Shown piece by piece: positions 8,783 to 17,493 of a stretch of DNA of 64,000 nucleotides (within the stretch, counting starts at the first letter, position 1; each line of letters opens with the position of its first letter). The notes beneath the pieces were generated by a model, which was given only the letters and a program-made list of their open reading frames with translations, did no database searches and was not told the DNA's origin. The stretch comes from Rhizobium laguerreae (lineage in GTDB: Bacteria; Pseudomonadota; Alphaproteobacteria; Rhizobiales; Rhizobiaceae), in contig NZ_MRDM01000010.1 in the NCBI RefSeq assembly GCF_002008165.1, positions 430,541-494,540 on the forward strand, given 5' to 3'. The translations under genes were made by a program, and so were the position numbers.

Positions 8783-9733
8783 TCAATCGTGGCCAACCTG
8801 CCAAACTGAAAGCAGCCCGTCAAGAAGCAACTTTGGGGGCAGGATTCCATTGATATCCTGGGTTTTCATGAGATCACCATAACCGAAGATCGTAATCAAC
8901 CGCGAAACAGCCCCAGCGAGCAGAAAGGGCGTATTGCTCTTCTTGTCCCAGTCTACCATCGGCAGATCGCTGTCGACGCCGCGTGACGTCAGATAGGCGC
9001 GGATCTCAGCCTCGCCCCCGATTGTATCGACGAGTTTCGCCTTCAGCGCCTGGCGCCCGGTGTAGATCGTGCCGTCGGCCAGTTTCAGCACCTCGTCGCG
9101 CGGCAGCTTGCGCCGGTCGGCGACCAGGTCGACGAACCAGTTATAGCTGTCGACCACCATGTTGCGGATCATCGCCTTGGCTTCCTCGCTCGCCTCGTGG
9201 AAGGGCGAGGGCTCGGCCTTCAGCGGCGAGGACTTGATCTCCTGCAGCGAGACGCCGATTTTGTCGAGCAGCGGCTGGATCTGCGGATACTGGAAGATGA
9301 CGCCGATCGAACCGGTGATCGAGCTATCACCGGCAATGATCGTATCGCCGGCGGTGGCGATCATGTAGCCGGCGGAGGCGGCGAGCGTGCGCACGTCGGA
9401 GACGACAGGCTTCTTGGCTGATATCGCACGGATCGCCTTAAAGACTTTTTCGCCGCCATAGGTCGTGCCGCCGGGCGAGGAGATCGAAATCACCGCTGCC
9501 TTCACCTGGTCGCTGGTCTCGACCTTCTTCAGCCGCTCAAGAAGTTCGTCGTCATCGACGATCAGCCCGGATATCGTCACATGGGCGATGTGCGGGCGCT
9601 GCGTCCCGGCATCGCCGAGAGCAAAGCGGTAGAAGGCGAAACCAAGTGCCACGATGAGGGCCACCGCGATGAGGCGCCAGAAGCCCAGCTTGCGGCGCAA
9701 CCGCCGGCGATCCGCGATGATCGAACTGTCCAT
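8783..9733 (-). CDS. sppA: Signal peptide peptidase SppA (36 kDa type)
   Basis: 316 residues from the ATG at 9733, which has GGAGG seven bases upstream; an ATG 33 bases earlier lacks a good site. One membrane anchor (about 14-32) precedes an S49 serine peptidase domain with SSPGG near residue 90, the nucleophile region SAGYMIATAGD and SITGSIGVIFQYP. It should degrade cleaved signal peptides in the inner membrane facing the periplasm. First gene of the sppA-ihfB unit; the 225 bases to lptC hold divergent promoters. Confidence 0.93.
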   Translation of the reverse strand: MDSSIIADRRRLRRKLGFWRLIAVALIVALGFAFYRFALGDAGTQRPHIAHVTISGLIVDDDELLERLKKVETSDQVKAAVISISSPGGTTYGGEKVFKAIRAISAKKPVVSDVRTLAASAGYMIATAGDTIIAGDSSITGSIGVIFQYPQIQPLLDKIGVSLQEIKSSPLKAEPSPFHEASEEAKAMIRNMVVDSYNWFVDLVADRRKLPRDEVLKLADGTIYTGRQALKAKLVDTIGGEAEIRAYLTSRGVDSDLPMVDWDKKSNTPFLLAGAVSRLITIFGYGDLMKTQDINGILPPKLLLDGLLSVWQVGHD

Positions 9734-9958
9734 AGAAACCTCCAGCGCTGGCACCGGCTTCGGCATGCCGCCGATCGATCCGGTGAAATAGAGTGGCAGC
9801 GGCCCGTACGAATGCCACTTTTAAATGTTTTTCCGTTTTGTTGCTTGTTGCAGAAAAAATTCCATATTGGCAAGCCAATGTAATAATGCGAAACGAACTG
9901 TGATTGGCGGCCGGCTTTGTTATCGAAGCGCGGCGATCACCGCACATGGACGAGGCCT

Positions 9959-10624
9959 ATGCTCGATACCCTGAAGAACAACGGACATGCCGCCTATTCA
10001 GGGTCCGGCAGGAGCGCTTATGGCGATGCGTTGTTCCATTCCGCCCGCGTGCGGCGGCTGAAGATATTGCTGCCTGTGGCAGCCCTCATCGTCGCGGCGA
10101 GCCTCACCGCGGTGGCGTTGGTCAGCATCTATCTGCCCGAGAACATCAAGATGGAAGGCGCCAAGATCGAGAACGGCAAGGTCGTGATGGAAAAGCCGGC
10201 GATATCAGGCCGCAATTCCGACGGCATCAATTATTCGATGCTGGCCGAAAGGGCGCTGCAGGATATCCGCAATCCCGATCTCATCACCCTCGAGACCATC
10301 AAGGCCGCCGTGCCGATGAATGACGGCCTGATCGCCCGCGTCGTCGCCTCGACCGCCGATTACAACCGCGCCACCGACAATCTGCATATGACGGCTCCCT
10401 TCACCCTGGTGCTGAGCAGCGGCCTCAATGCGAATTTCCAGTCCGCGCAGCTCGACATCAAGGGCGGAAACATGCGGAGCGACGACCCCGTCACCATCAC
10501 CAAGGACAATGCCTCCATTGTTGCGAAGACGCTTCAGATAACCGATAAGGGGCGGGTGATCACATTCGAGGGGAATGTTCGCATGAATGTCGATCCATCC
10601 ACCATCCATAAACAGGGCACTTAA
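9959..10624 (+). CDS. lptC: LPS export ABC transporter periplasmic protein LptC
   Basis: 221 residues with one N-terminal membrane helix (about 33-55, LLPVAALIVAASLTAVALVS) and a periplasmic OstA-like beta-jellyroll domain (INYSMLAERALQDIRNPDLI, then TLQITDKGRVITFEGNVRMN). LptC takes LPS from LptBFG and passes it to LptA. The ATG at 9959 is preferred over one at 9917: it is preceded by GACGAGG and gives a short cytoplasmic end. The next gene, lptA, starts 15 bases after the stop. Confidence 0.88.
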   Translation: MLDTLKNNGHAAYSGSGRSAYGDALFHSARVRRLKILLPVAALIVAASLTAVALVSIYLPENIKMEGAKIENGKVVMEKPAISGRNSDGINYSMLAERALQDIRNPDLITLETIKAAVPMNDGLIARVVASTADYNRATDNLHMTAPFTLVLSSGLNANFQSAQLDIKGGNMRSDDPVTITKDNASIVAKTLQITDKGRVITFEGNVRMNVDPSTIHKQGT

Positions 10625-10639
10625 CCAGCCGGGTCATCC

Positions 10640-11278
10640 ATGACAAAAGATTGTCGCATTTCCACTTGCAAGACAGGCATGGCATTCATTGCCGGCGCAT
10701 TTGCCCTTATTCTGACGGCCACGGGCGCCGGCGCGCAGGCGACGGCCACGATGCCGGGCATGAAGCTGTCCAACGACCAGCCGATCCAGATCGAAAGCGA
10801 CAAGCTGGAGATCCACGACCAGGAACACACCGCGCTCTTCACCGGAAACGTCAAGGTCGTCCAGGGCACGACGACGATGCAGTCCGGCAAGATGACCGTC
10901 TATTACAAGGACAAGGCGGCAAAGCCGGCTGCTGACGGCGCGCAGCCTGCAGCGCAGCCGGAACAGTCGGCCTCGCTTGCATCGGGAAGTGCTGATATCG
11001 ACAAGATCCTGGTGACGGACAAGGTCTTTTTGAGCTCGGGCACGCAGACGGCGACCGCCGATGACGGCAATTTCGACATGGCCTCGCAGACATTCATCCT
11101 CACAGCGGATGAGGGGAATAAAGTTATTCTGTCGGACGGGCCGAACGTCTTTACCGGCTGCAAACTGACGGTTCACATGCAGACCGGTCAGGCGCAGCTT
11201 GAAAGCTGCGGCGGGCGTGTCCAGATTCAGCTCGATCCGAAATCGCAGCCGAATGCGCAGCAGCAGAAGCAGAACTGA
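10640..11278 (+). CDS. lptA: LPS transport periplasmic protein LptA
   Basis: 212 residues with a signal peptide (cleavage near ATGAGA-QA, residue 33) and an OstA-like domain: DQPIQIESDKLEIHDQEHTA, LFTGNVKVVQGTTTMQSGKM, and VILSDGPNVFTGCKLTVHMQ. It forms the periplasmic bridge for LPS. An alanine/proline/glutamine insert near residues 95-115 splits the domain, and the C-terminus is Gln-rich, both common in rhizobial copies. Sits between lptC and lptB. Confidence 0.9.
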   Translation: MTKDCRISTCKTGMAFIAGAFALILTATGAGAQATATMPGMKLSNDQPIQIESDKLEIHDQEHTALFTGNVKVVQGTTTMQSGKMTVYYKDKAAKPAADGAQPAAQPEQSASLASGSADIDKILVTDKVFLSSGTQTATADDGNFDMASQTFILTADEGNKVILSDGPNVFTGCKLTVHMQTGQAQLESCGGRVQIQLDPKSQPNAQQQKQN

Positions 11279-11318
11279 GAAGCCGGCCTCCCACGTGAAA
11301 TTATCATCGCTATCCACC

Positions 11319-12095
11319 ATGTTCGGCAAGCCCGGGCCACAAGCTGCGGGCGCCGCCGACAAGAGCCGCTATCAGGGAACGCTGATCGCACGGGGTCTGA
11401 CGAAGACCTATGCGACGCGGCGCGTCGTCAACGGCGTCTCGCTGGTGGTGCGCCGTGGCGAGGCCGTCGGCCTGCTCGGCCCGAACGGCGCCGGCAAGAC
11501 CACCTGTTTTTACATGATCACCGGCCTGGTGCCCGTCGATGAAGGCACGATCGAGATCGACGGCAACGATGTCACGACCATGCCGATGTACCGCCGCTCG
11601 CGTCTCGGCGTCGGTTATCTGCCGCAGGAAGCCTCGATCTTCCGCGGCCTGACGGTGGAGGAGAATATCCGCGCCGTCCTCGAAGTGCATGTGAAGGACA
11701 AGGCCGAGCGCGAGCAGAAGCTGAACGAGCTGCTGGAAGAATTCCATATCCAGAAGCTGCGCAAAAGTGCCGCCGTCGCCCTGTCCGGCGGTGAGCGCCG
11801 CCGCCTCGAAATCGCGCGTGCGCTTGCGACCGACCCGACCTTCATGCTGCTCGACGAGCCCTTTGCCGGCGTCGACCCGATCTCGGTCGCCGACATCCAG
11901 AATCTCGTTCACCACCTGACGGCACGCGGCATAGGCGTTCTCATCACCGACCACAATGTGCGCGAAACGCTGGGCCTTATCGACCGCGCCTACATCATCC
12001 ATGCCGGTGAGGTGCTGACCCATGGCCGGGCAAACGACATCGTCAACAATCCGGAAGTGCGCCGGCTCTACCTCGGCGACAATTTCAGCCTCTGA
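11319..12095 (+). CDS. lptB: LPS export ABC transporter ATP-binding protein LptB
   Basis: 258 residues from the ATG at 11319; an in-frame GTG at 11295 is possible and neither has a strong ribosome site. Walker A GPNGAGKTT, Q-loop YLPQEASIF, signature LSGGERRRLEIARAL, Walker B FMLLDEPFAGVDP and the H-loop ITDHNVRETL are all present, with the LptB-specific tail around YLGDNFSL. It powers LPS extraction by LptFG. Directly upstream of rpoN, an order conserved in Proteobacteria. Confidence 0.93.
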   Translation: MFGKPGPQAAGAADKSRYQGTLIARGLTKTYATRRVVNGVSLVVRRGEAVGLLGPNGAGKTTCFYMITGLVPVDEGTIEIDGNDVTTMPMYRRSRLGVGYLPQEASIFRGLTVEENIRAVLEVHVKDKAEREQKLNELLEEFHIQKLRKSAAVALSGGERRRLEIARALATDPTFMLLDEPFAGVDPISVADIQNLVHHLTARGIGVLITDHNVRETLGLIDRAYIIHAGEVLTHGRANDIVNNPEVRRLYLGDNFSL

Positions 12096-12268
12096 CCCCG
12101 GATCGGGATGATTTTAGGCCGGATCGGCAGAAATTCACCGTGCCGTCATAGTTCCGCTTGACCAAATACAATAAAAAAGCAATTTTTGGGCCAACTTGGA
12201 TTTCCGTGGCCTGAAGCCTTGATCGGACGCGGTTTCCCGGAGGAATCGAGGGGAGTTTCGCGTCCGTC

Positions 12269-13828
12269 ATGGCACTGTCCGCCAATCTTTTCCTGCGCCA
12301 GACCCAGTCCCTGGTGATGACACCGCAACTGATGCAATCCATCCAGTTGCTGCAGATGACTCATTTCGAACTCAACCAGTTCATCGCCCTGGAAGTGGAG
12401 AAGAACCCGCTGCTCGAATTTCCGTCGAATGACGGCGAGGCGGGCGGCGAACGCGGCGATGCCGAAGATGGAGAGTATGCTCATCAGCCTGAGGATGCCG
12501 GCTCCGACGATGGCTATGACAACCGCGCCGAGGCGCTCTCCAGCGACTGGTATGACAATGGCGGCAGCGCCAGCACCAGCCGGCTGAACGACGAACTCGA
12601 CGCCAATTACACCAATGTCTTTCCTGATGACGGAGCCCCGCAGCGCCTCGATGCGCCGGAACTCGTCAGCCAGTGGAAGTCGATGCCGGGCAGCGGTGAG
12701 GGCGCCGACTACGATCTCGACGATTTCGTCGCCGGTCAGGTGTCGCTGCGCGATCATCTCGCCCAGCAGATCCCCTTCGTCCTGCCTGACATGGCCGACC
12801 GGTTGATCGCGCAGAATTTCGTCGACCAGCTCGACGACTGCGGTTATCTACAGGCCGATATCGTCGAGGCGGGCGAGAGGCTGGGCACGAGCCTCGCACA
12901 GGCCGAGCGCGTGCTTGCCACCCTGCAGAGCCTTGATCCGCCAGGTGTTTTCGCCCGTAGCCTCGCCGAATGCCTGGCGATCCAGCTCAGGCAGAAGGAC
13001 CGGTACGACCCGGCCATGCAGGCTCTGGTCGAAAACCTCGAACTGCTGGCCCGGCGCGATTTTGCCACGCTGAAGCGGCTCTGCGGCGTCGACGAGGAAG
13101 ATCTTCTCGACATGCTCGGCGAGATCCGTCAGCTCAATCCCAAGCCCGGCAGCGGCTTCGAAGCGGGTGTTTCCGAAGCAATCACGCCGGATGTAGTCGT
13201 CAGGCCCGCCTCGGACGGCGGCTGGCTGGTCGAGCTCAATCCGGATACGCTGCCGCGCGTGCTGGTCAACCAGTCCTATTTTTCCCGTGTGACGAAGAAC
13301 GGCGAGGACCACGCCTTCCTCTCCGATTGCCTGCAGAGCGCCAACTGGCTGACGCGCAGCCTCGACCAGCGGGCAAAAACCATCATGAAGGTGGCAAGCG
13401 AAATCGTCCGCCAGCAGGACGCCTTCCTGCTGCACGGCGTCGATTACCTGCGCCCGCTGAACCTGAAAACGGTCGCCGAGGCGATCAAGATGCATGAATC
13501 CACCGTCAGCCGCGTCACGTCGAATAAATATATGCTGACGCCGCGCGGCCTCTTCGAACTCAAATATTTCTTCACCGTCTCGATCAGCGCCGTCGCCGGC
13601 GGCGACAGCCATTCGGCCGAGGCCGTGCGTCACAAGATCCGTGCGCTGATCCTGCAGGAGAGCCCGGAGGCGGTGCTTTCCGACGACGATATCGTCGACA
13701 TGCTGAAGAAGGGCGGCGTCGATCTCGCCCGCCGCACCGTAGCGAAATACCGGGAGGCAATGAACATCGCCTCTTCGGTCCAGCGCCGCCGCGAGAAACG
13801 GGCGCTCGCCAAGGTCGCCGGCTTCTGA
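12269..13828 (+). CDS. rpoN: RNA polymerase sigma-54 factor
   Basis: 519 residues. Region I, the activator-contact part, is the Gln-rich start LRQTQSLVMTPQLMQSIQLL; an acidic region II (about 55-130) follows; then the core-binding domain and the DNA-binding end with a helix-turn-helix (TVAEAIKMHESTVSRVTSNK) and the RpoN box ARRTVAKYRE. It directs transcription from -24/-12 promoters with AAA+ activators (nitrogen assimilation, nif, dctA). Rhizobium etli carries two rpoN copies; this one, in the lptB context, matches the chromosomal copy. Confidence 0.96.
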   Translation: MALSANLFLRQTQSLVMTPQLMQSIQLLQMTHFELNQFIALEVEKNPLLEFPSNDGEAGGERGDAEDGEYAHQPEDAGSDDGYDNRAEALSSDWYDNGGSASTSRLNDELDANYTNVFPDDGAPQRLDAPELVSQWKSMPGSGEGADYDLDDFVAGQVSLRDHLAQQIPFVLPDMADRLIAQNFVDQLDDCGYLQADIVEAGERLGTSLAQAERVLATLQSLDPPGVFARSLAECLAIQLRQKDRYDPAMQALVENLELLARRDFATLKRLCGVDEEDLLDMLGEIRQLNPKPGSGFEAGVSEAITPDVVVRPASDGGWLVELNPDTLPRVLVNQSYFSRVTKNGEDHAFLSDCLQSANWLTRSLDQRAKTIMKVASEIVRQQDAFLLHGVDYLRPLNLKTVAEAIKMHESTVSRVTSNKYMLTPRGLFELKYFFTVSISAVAGGDSHSAEAVRHKIRALILQESPEAVLSDDDIVDMLKKGGVDLARRTVAKYREAMNIASSVQRRREKRALAKVAGF

Positions 13829-13957
13829 CGCGGCAATGCTTCGACCTCGATCGAAGCATCCGGCCTGCAAATCCCGCTATTCCTCTCCGGCACCCTTCGT
13901 CTTTTCAGACGTGCAATGGCGCTGCAACCCTTTCAATTGTCTTCAACGAAGATCGAA

Positions 13958-14881
13958 ATGCCAACCATAACACCGCAAAATTCCAACCTGGCCAGGGAGC
14001 TTTTCCTGCTGCTGGTGCTGGCGACCCTTTGGGGTTCCTCCTATAGCTTCATCAAAATCGGTGTCGAGACGATCCCGCCGATCACGTTGATCGCCGCCCG
14101 CACGCTGATTGCCGGCGGCATTCTGCTGGCCGTCCTGCGCCACCGGCGTGTCCGTCTGCCGCGTGATCGTGCCACCTGGCGGCGGTTTTTCGTTCAGGCC
14201 TGTCTGAACAGCGTCGTCCCCTTCACGCTGATCGCCTGGGCGGAACAGTCCGTCGATGCCGGATTGGCGGTGATCCTGAATTCGGCAACGCCGATCTTCA
14301 CCTTCCTGCTGGCCGTGCTGATCACCGGCCATGAGCAGGTGACGCTGCGAAGGCTTTTCGGCGTCATGGCCGGGCTTGCCGGCATCTGCCTCGTCATCGG
14401 CATCGAAGCGCTCAGTGGTCTCGGTGAAAACCTGATGGCGCAGCTTGCCATCATCCTGGCGACTATCTGTTATGCAGGTGCCGCGATTTTCAGCAAGAAC
14501 TTCAAGGGGCTTGATCCCGCCGTGCCGGCGGCCGGCTCGTTGATCTCAGGCGCGGTCGTTCTCTTGCCGATGAGTCTTATCATCGATCGGCCGTGGGAAC
14601 TCGATCCTTCGGCGGCATCGATGCTGGCACTGCTGGCCCTCTCCGCCTTTTCGACGGCGCTTGCCTTTGTGATCTATTTCCGTCTCGTCCAGACGCTGGG
14701 TTCGGTCGGAACCACCGCGCAAGCCTATCTCAGAGTGCCGATCGGTGTTGCGATCGGCATCGTCTTCCTCGGCGAAAGGCTGAGTCCGACGGCCTGGATC
14801 GGACTCATCTGCGTCATATCAGGTGTCGCCGCCATGACGATCCCCGCCAGAAGGGGCGCAACGCAGGCGCGAAACGCGTAA
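13958..14881 (+). CDS. EamA/DMT family transporter
   Basis: 307 residues from the ATG at 13958 (an ATG at 13916 would add 14 residues). Ten hydrophobic segments in two homologous halves; the first EamA repeat begins with LLVLATLWGSSYSFIKIGVE, the second with MAQLAIILATICYAGAAIFS, and the family motif for the last helices is FLGERLSPTAWIGLICVISG. Likely a small-metabolite or amino-acid exporter of the inner membrane. It interrupts the usual rpoN-hpf-ptsN order, so it is probably a later insertion into this block. Confidence 0.82.
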   Translation: MPTITPQNSNLARELFLLLVLATLWGSSYSFIKIGVETIPPITLIAARTLIAGGILLAVLRHRRVRLPRDRATWRRFFVQACLNSVVPFTLIAWAEQSVDAGLAVILNSATPIFTFLLAVLITGHEQVTLRRLFGVMAGLAGICLVIGIEALSGLGENLMAQLAIILATICYAGAAIFSKNFKGLDPAVPAAGSLISGAVVLLPMSLIIDRPWELDPSAASMLALLALSAFSTALAFVIYFRLVQTLGSVGTTAQAYLRVPIGVAIGIVFLGERLSPTAWIGLICVISGVAAMTIPARRGATQARNA

Positions 14882-14900
14882 AGTGGATGGACTGGCGGTC

Positions 14901-14932
14901 GGCGGTATGCCTTGCCCGACAAGGCATCCGCC
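14901..14932 (+). terminator. Hairpin after the DMT transporter gene, possible terminator
   Basis: Twelve base pairs: GGCGG then ATGCCTT (14901-14913, one T bulged) pair with AAGGCAT then CCGCC (14921-14932) around a seven-base loop. There is no T run behind it, so termination is uncertain. It separates the transporter from the hpf promoter. Confidence 0.45.
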
Positions 14933-14973
14933 ACACGTTGACCGAGTGCCACTGTTGGTGATTCGGCGCCCTA

Positions 14974-15001
14974 TTGACTTTTCGGCACGCTCTGGCTAGA
15001 A
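14974..15001 (+). promoter_or_regulatory. Probable sigma-70 promoter of hpf
   Basis: TTGACT at 14974-14979 and CTAGAA at 14996-15001 with a 16-base spacer, about 170 bases before the hpf ATG. Match to the rhizobial housekeeping consensus (CTTGAC-17-CTATAT) is good in the -35 and fair in the -10. A -24/-12 site was looked for by eye and not seen. Confidence 0.5.
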
Positions 15002-15173
15002 GCCCGCCGCAATCGATGCCGTGAACGGCGTCTGGAGTTATCCCCAGCATCAGAAGGGCACCAAGGACCCGCAGGCCTAAGCCGATCTTGCTTGAGATTG
15101 TGCGAAGTGCTTGGATGAACCTGAGGCTTGGCGTAAACTGATACCCGCAAACGACCATAAGAAGGGAAACTCC

Positions 15174-15749
15174 ATGAGTGTGCGTGTATCCGGGAAACAT
15201 ATGGAAATTGGTGAATCTTTCCGTCAAAAGATCGAGGACCAAATTGGTATGGCCATCACGAAATACTTCGACGGGGGATATTCCGGCCAGGTGACCGTGG
15301 AAAAGGCGAGTTCTCGTTACTCGGCGGATTGCAAGCTGCATCTCGACAGCGGGGTGGTGCTGCATGCGGCCGGCGAGGCGACCGACCCGCAATTGGCTTT
15401 CGATGCCGCCTCCCAGCGGATCGAAAAACGGCTGCGGCGATACAAGCGCAAGCTGAAGGACCATCACGCCGGAAACCATCTGAATGGTTTTGCAGAGGTC
15501 TCCTACACGGTTATGGATTCCGTTCCTGATCACGATGATGAAATCGCTGACGATTTCGCTCCGGCGATCGTCGCAGAAAGCACGAAGCAGCTGAAGACCA
15601 TGTCGGTCGCCACCGCAGTGATGGCGCTCGACATGACCGACGAGCCGCTTCTCCTGTTCCGCAGCCCCGGCAAGGAACATCTGAACATCGTTTACCGTCG
15701 GCACGACGGAAATATTGGCTGGATCGATTCAGCCAGTATCAAAGGCTGA
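15174..15749 (+). CDS. hpf: Ribosome hibernation promoting factor, long form
   Basis: 191 residues from the ATG at 15174, preceded by AGAAGGGA. The N-terminal 110 residues are the sigma-54 modulation/HPF domain (MSVRVSGKHMEIGESFRQKI; DPQLAFDAASQRIEKRLRRY) that binds the 30S decoding region. After a flexible linker, the C-terminal 60 residues (MALDMTDEPLLLFRSPGKEH, NIVYRRHDGNIGWID) form the dimerisation domain of long HPF, which makes 100S ribosomes in stationary phase. Stands between rpoN and ptsN as in most Proteobacteria, apart from the inserted transporter. Confidence 0.93.
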   Translation: MSVRVSGKHMEIGESFRQKIEDQIGMAITKYFDGGYSGQVTVEKASSRYSADCKLHLDSGVVLHAAGEATDPQLAFDAASQRIEKRLRRYKRKLKDHHAGNHLNGFAEVSYTVMDSVPDHDDEIADDFAPAIVAESTKQLKTMSVATAVMALDMTDEPLLLFRSPGKEHLNIVYRRHDGNIGWIDSASIKG

Positions 15750-15819
15750 GATCAGGGTGGTGAGCGGCGGTATTGCCGCCGCTCCTTGCATTTGATCCCG
15801 GCGACAGAAGGAAAAAGAA

Positions 15820-16284
15820 ATGGCATTGGCAGATTTGCTCCATCAGGATGCGATCATTCCCGCCCTCAGAGTAAATTCCAAGAAACAGTTGCTTCAGGAA
15901 TTGGCTGCAAGAGCCTCCAGGATCACCGGGCTTTCCGAACGGGAGATTTTCGACGTCATCCTGCAGCGCGAACGCCTGGGCTCGACCGGAGTCGGCAACG
16001 GCATCGCCATTCCTCACGGCAAGCTGGGAAACATCCATTCGATCGTCGGCATCTTCGCTCGGCTTGAGCAGCCGGTCGATTTCGAGGCGCTGGACGACCA
16101 GCCTGTCGATCTCGTGTTCCTGCTGCTTGCGCCGGAGGGCGCGGGCGCTGATCATCTCAAGGCTCTGTCTCGTATCGCCCGCGTGCTGCGCGATCACGAT
16201 CTGGTGGCCAAGCTGCGGGCCACCGATTCCGCCTCGGCGATCTACGCCTTCCTCAACGAAGAGCAGACGTCGAACGCTGCCTGA
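15820..16284 (+). CDS. ptsN: PTS IIA-like nitrogen-regulatory protein EIIA-Ntr
   Basis: 154 residues of the PTS EIIA type 2 fold, with the phosphorylatable His about 66 in GNGIAIPHGK and FLLLAPEGAGADHLKALSRI in the second half. In rhizobia it receives phosphate through EI-Ntr (PtsP) and NPr and controls potassium uptake, transport ATPases and nitrogen/carbon balance. It starts 70 bases after hpf and is followed by a clear hairpin terminator. Confidence 0.93.
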   Translation: MALADLLHQDAIIPALRVNSKKQLLQELAARASRITGLSEREIFDVILQRERLGSTGVGNGIAIPHGKLGNIHSIVGIFARLEQPVDFEALDDQPVDLVFLLLAPEGAGADHLKALSRIARVLRDHDLVAKLRATDSASAIYAFLNEEQTSNAA

Positions 16285-16316
16285 CGCGCGTCGCGCGATA
16301 ACGCATTAATTCTCGA

Positions 16317-16355
16317 ATGCAAAAAGGCGCCGGGTCTCCCAGGCGCCTTTTGCAT
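16317..16355 (+). terminator. Terminator after ptsN
   Basis: ATGCAAAAAGGCGCC (16317-16331) pairs with GGCGCCTTTTGCAT (16342-16355) around a 10-base loop. The TTTT inside the 3' arm follows the GC-rich core and serves as the T run. The opposite strand has the same structure, so it may also stop ribokinase transcription. Confidence 0.82.
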
Positions 16356-16389
16356 TGAAGAGACTGAGCGGAGCTTGTCGAGCAAACCC

Positions 16390-16424
16390 GGTGCCGGCAG
16401 GCGGATGAGGGGGCTGCCGGCACC
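16390..16424. repeat. RIME-like palindrome
   Basis: An 11-bp stem GGTGCCGGCAG / CTGCCGGCACC encloses GCGGATGAGGGGG. The core GGCGGATGAGGGG recurs at 57377-57393, 57530-57543 (inverted) and 62678-62690, which marks it as part of a dispersed rhizobial intergenic palindrome. Confidence 0.55.
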
Positions 16425-16513
16425 GCGTTGACCCATCAGGCCACAATCTCCGCGGTCCCATCACTATACGAAACAGCACATCGGCGCCTGTCGCCGTCCA
16501 TCCCTTCAAGATT

Positions 16514-17413
16514 TCATATCCTGTCTGCGACTTCCTCGCTCAAGGGGATCGAAGGTTGTGCCCCGGCCTTGAGGCAGGCGAGCGAACCGGCAACCGCCGC
16601 GCGGCGCAGCGCCGAGACAAAATCGAGGCCATCGTCGAGGCTGGCGGCGAAATAGCCGCAGAACGTGTCTCCCGCGCCGACCGTATCGACAGGTTCGATC
16701 TTGAGACCCTGCGCTCGTGAAATCGCCCCGTCGCGGATGGCGATGACCCCATCGGCGCCAAGCGTCACGATCAGCGTCTGGCCGGTCTCCGCATGCAAGC
16801 GCGCAAGGGCTGCCTCCCGTGCTTGCGCGTCTATGCCTTCCTGCCCGGCTAGCCGTTCGAACTCGGTCTCGTTGGCGATGACGATATCGGCGAGCCGGCC
16901 GAGGCGCGGCGCATCGGGGATCAGCGGCGCGAGGTTGAGGATGCTGGTGACGCCCTTGGCGCGGGCGGCCGACAGCGCGCGTTCGACGGCAGCAGCCGGA
17001 ACTTCGAGCTGCAACATCAGGATATCGCCTTCGTTCATGCGGCCGATCGCCGTCTCGGCATCGGCAGGCGTGACGAGGCCATTGGCGCCGGGAACGACGG
17101 CAATCATGTTTTCGCCGTCGCCGCCGACCAGGATCAGCGCCGTGCCGGTCGGACCGTCGACATGTTTGATCAGGGAAAGGTCGGTGCCTGCAGCATCGAG
17201 CAGGGCCAGCGCCTCCGCAGCGAAGGCATCCTTGCCGACGGCGCCGGCCATATGCACGTAGCGGCCGGCGCGGCGCGCTGCCAGCGCCTGGTTGGCGCCC
17301 TTGCCGCCGGCGGCCGTGGCAAAGCCGCCGCCGGCCACCGTCTCGCCGGGCTTCGGCAGGCGCTCGGTCGTGGCGATGAGATCCATGTTGATGGACCCGA
17401 AAACTGTGATCAT
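16514..17413 (-). CDS. rbsK: Ribokinase (PfkB family)
   Basis: 299 residues from the ATG at 17413, which begins with ITVFGSINMDLIATTERLPK; an upstream ATG at 17452 would add 13 unlikely residues. Family signatures: GGGFATAAGGKGANQALAAR (PfkB signature 1, substrate site) and DTVGAGDTFCGYFAASLDDG (signature 2, catalytic Asp in GAGD). Phosphorylates ribose to ribose-5-phosphate. No ribose transporter is adjacent. The neighbour rmuC is on the same strand, 80 bases upstream. Confidence 0.85.
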   Translation of the reverse strand: MITVFGSINMDLIATTERLPKPGETVAGGGFATAAGGKGANQALAARRAGRYVHMAGAVGKDAFAAEALALLDAAGTDLSLIKHVDGPTGTALILVGGDGENMIAVVPGANGLVTPADAETAIGRMNEGDILMLQLEVPAAAVERALSAARAKGVTSILNLAPLIPDAPRLGRLADIVIANETEFERLAGQEGIDAQAREAALARLHAETGQTLIVTLGADGVIAIRDGAISRAQGLKIEPVDTVGAGDTFCGYFAASLDDGLDFVSALRRAAVAGSLACLKAGAQPSIPLSEEVADRI

Positions 17414-17493
17414 GAATGTGTCCCGTCTTCCGGAGCATGCGGGCGAAATCATGCTCCTACTGTTTCATGCGGGCGCGACACTGCCCGAAGCGG

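Noticed and set aside
12096..12268. Sigma-54 autoregulatory site before rpoN
   Set aside because: No GG-N10-GC pair with the right surroundings was convincing in the 172-base gap.
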